A stretch of DNA of 64,000 nt, taken from Sisyra terminalis (Eukaryota > Arthropoda > Insecta > Neuroptera > Sisyridae). The notes under the pieces were generated by a model that was not told the origin of the DNA, ran no database searches, and worked only from the letters and a program-made list of their open reading frames with translations. Both the position numbers and the translations under genes were made by a program. Position 1 is the first letter of the stretch; every line of letters starts with the position of its first letter. This document shows positions 63,510-64,000 of the stretch, in pieces. The DNA is taken from contig OY292276.1 in assembly GCA_958496175.1 (NCBI GenBank), positions 16,014,001 to 16,078,000 of the forward strand, read 5' to 3'.

Positions 63510-64000
63510 ATCTAAATGGAATGTTTCCTCGAATTGTTTTCCTCATTCATAATATAACCTATCATACTTTAAATATGAAAGTGCGAATTTTCAATTGGCA
63601 AACTTCTCCATACGATTATTTTGAACATAATAATACCGGTCCTTCGAATACAGAACGTTCAGCCTTGTAGAAACACAACGGTCTTTTTTCCCGTTTATTC
63701 TTTTAATGTTAAACCCTCATATTTTTCCTACAAAAATTTAATTTCACCAACAACAGATAGAGTTTAAAAAAATAATATTCACTTAAATTCTATCAACACC
63801 AAAAATTATTTTTGCATCAATTTAATATTAAAATCTTTTCATCGTTGATAATATTCAAATATGTTTTGTAAATTGAAGATGATATTAAAACTTGGCTTTG
63901 ATATAAAACACGTTATTTGAGAATTGAATCAAGTCTTGAAACTTTTATTAATTAAAACATATTTTGACACGCTCAAGGTACTTATAATCATATTAAATCA

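Larger units (their letters stand above)
41091..64000. other. 3' flank, apparently intergenic and repeat-bearing
   Basis: No multi-exon host gene was recognised in 22.9 kb downstream of dpr. Items listed separately are the tandem duplication at 42001-42120, the hairpin at 43101-43337, mariner at 45913-46734, a minus-strand open frame at 49759-50034, the pogo-like tail at 50215-50508, a Jockey relic at 52683-53482, an island at 54400-54622, a hAT MITE at 55696-55957, Penelope-like copy 2 and a possible exon at 63306-63509. The stretches between them (for example 47000-49700, 50550-52600 and 58000-63200) are A+T-rich, with no feature I can support beyond small repeats. Confidence 0.6.

Overview
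The window is a very A+T-rich stretch of animal nuclear DNA, almost certainly from an insect. It holds the 3' part of one split gene on the + strand, a member of the dpr (defective proboscis extension response) family of two-immunoglobulin neuronal surface proteins. Four coding exons can be placed exactly by reading frame and GT/AG splice sites: 11708-11918, 19723-19850, 33271-33439 and 40705-40805. They encode the rest of Ig domain 1, all of Ig domain 2, and a short hydrophobic tail ending in TAA at 40803-40805. The signal peptide and the first strands of Ig1 are not found and presumably lie upstream of base 1. The dpr family is an arthropod expansion, and the transposon content (Jockey-type LINEs, mariner, hAT, Penelope-like) also fits an insect. 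I cannot name the order or the exact dpr paralogue; the subgroup resembles dpr6/8/9/10.

Layout. 1-11707: non-coding, probably intron. 11919-19722: intron with traces of hAT-like termini. 19851-33270: the largest intron, with a broken Jockey RT tail, a repetitive block near 21.5-22.7 kb, a nested-palindrome MITE candidate near 26.1 kb, a 126-bp hAT miniature with an 8-bp target duplication at 28.4 kb, and one copy of a Penelope-like repeat at 30.1-30.4 kb. 33440-40704: intron carrying an antisense non-LTR retrotransposon with two intact open frames (gag-like ORF1; ORF2 with a complete apurinic-type endonuclease but cut off at the start of the reverse transcriptase). 40806-about 41090: 3' UTR with three AATAAA signals. 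41091-64000: apparently intergenic, holding a tandem duplication, a 237-bp hairpin, a decayed mariner with both ends, a probable pogo/Tigger transposase tail, a second Jockey RT relic, a textbook hAT MITE with a perfect 8-bp duplication, and a second, more complete copy of the Penelope-like repeat with two nested perfect inverted repeats.

How it works together: the only host gene recognised is the dpr gene. Dpr proteins bind DIP partners through their first Ig domain and help neurons match at synapses and in fasciculation. Everything else that can be interpreted is mobile-element debris of several ages lying in introns or 3' flank. No RNA gene, CRISPR array or prokaryotic-type system was seen. 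Most of the remaining sequence is simple A+T-rich DNA in which I see nothing specific.
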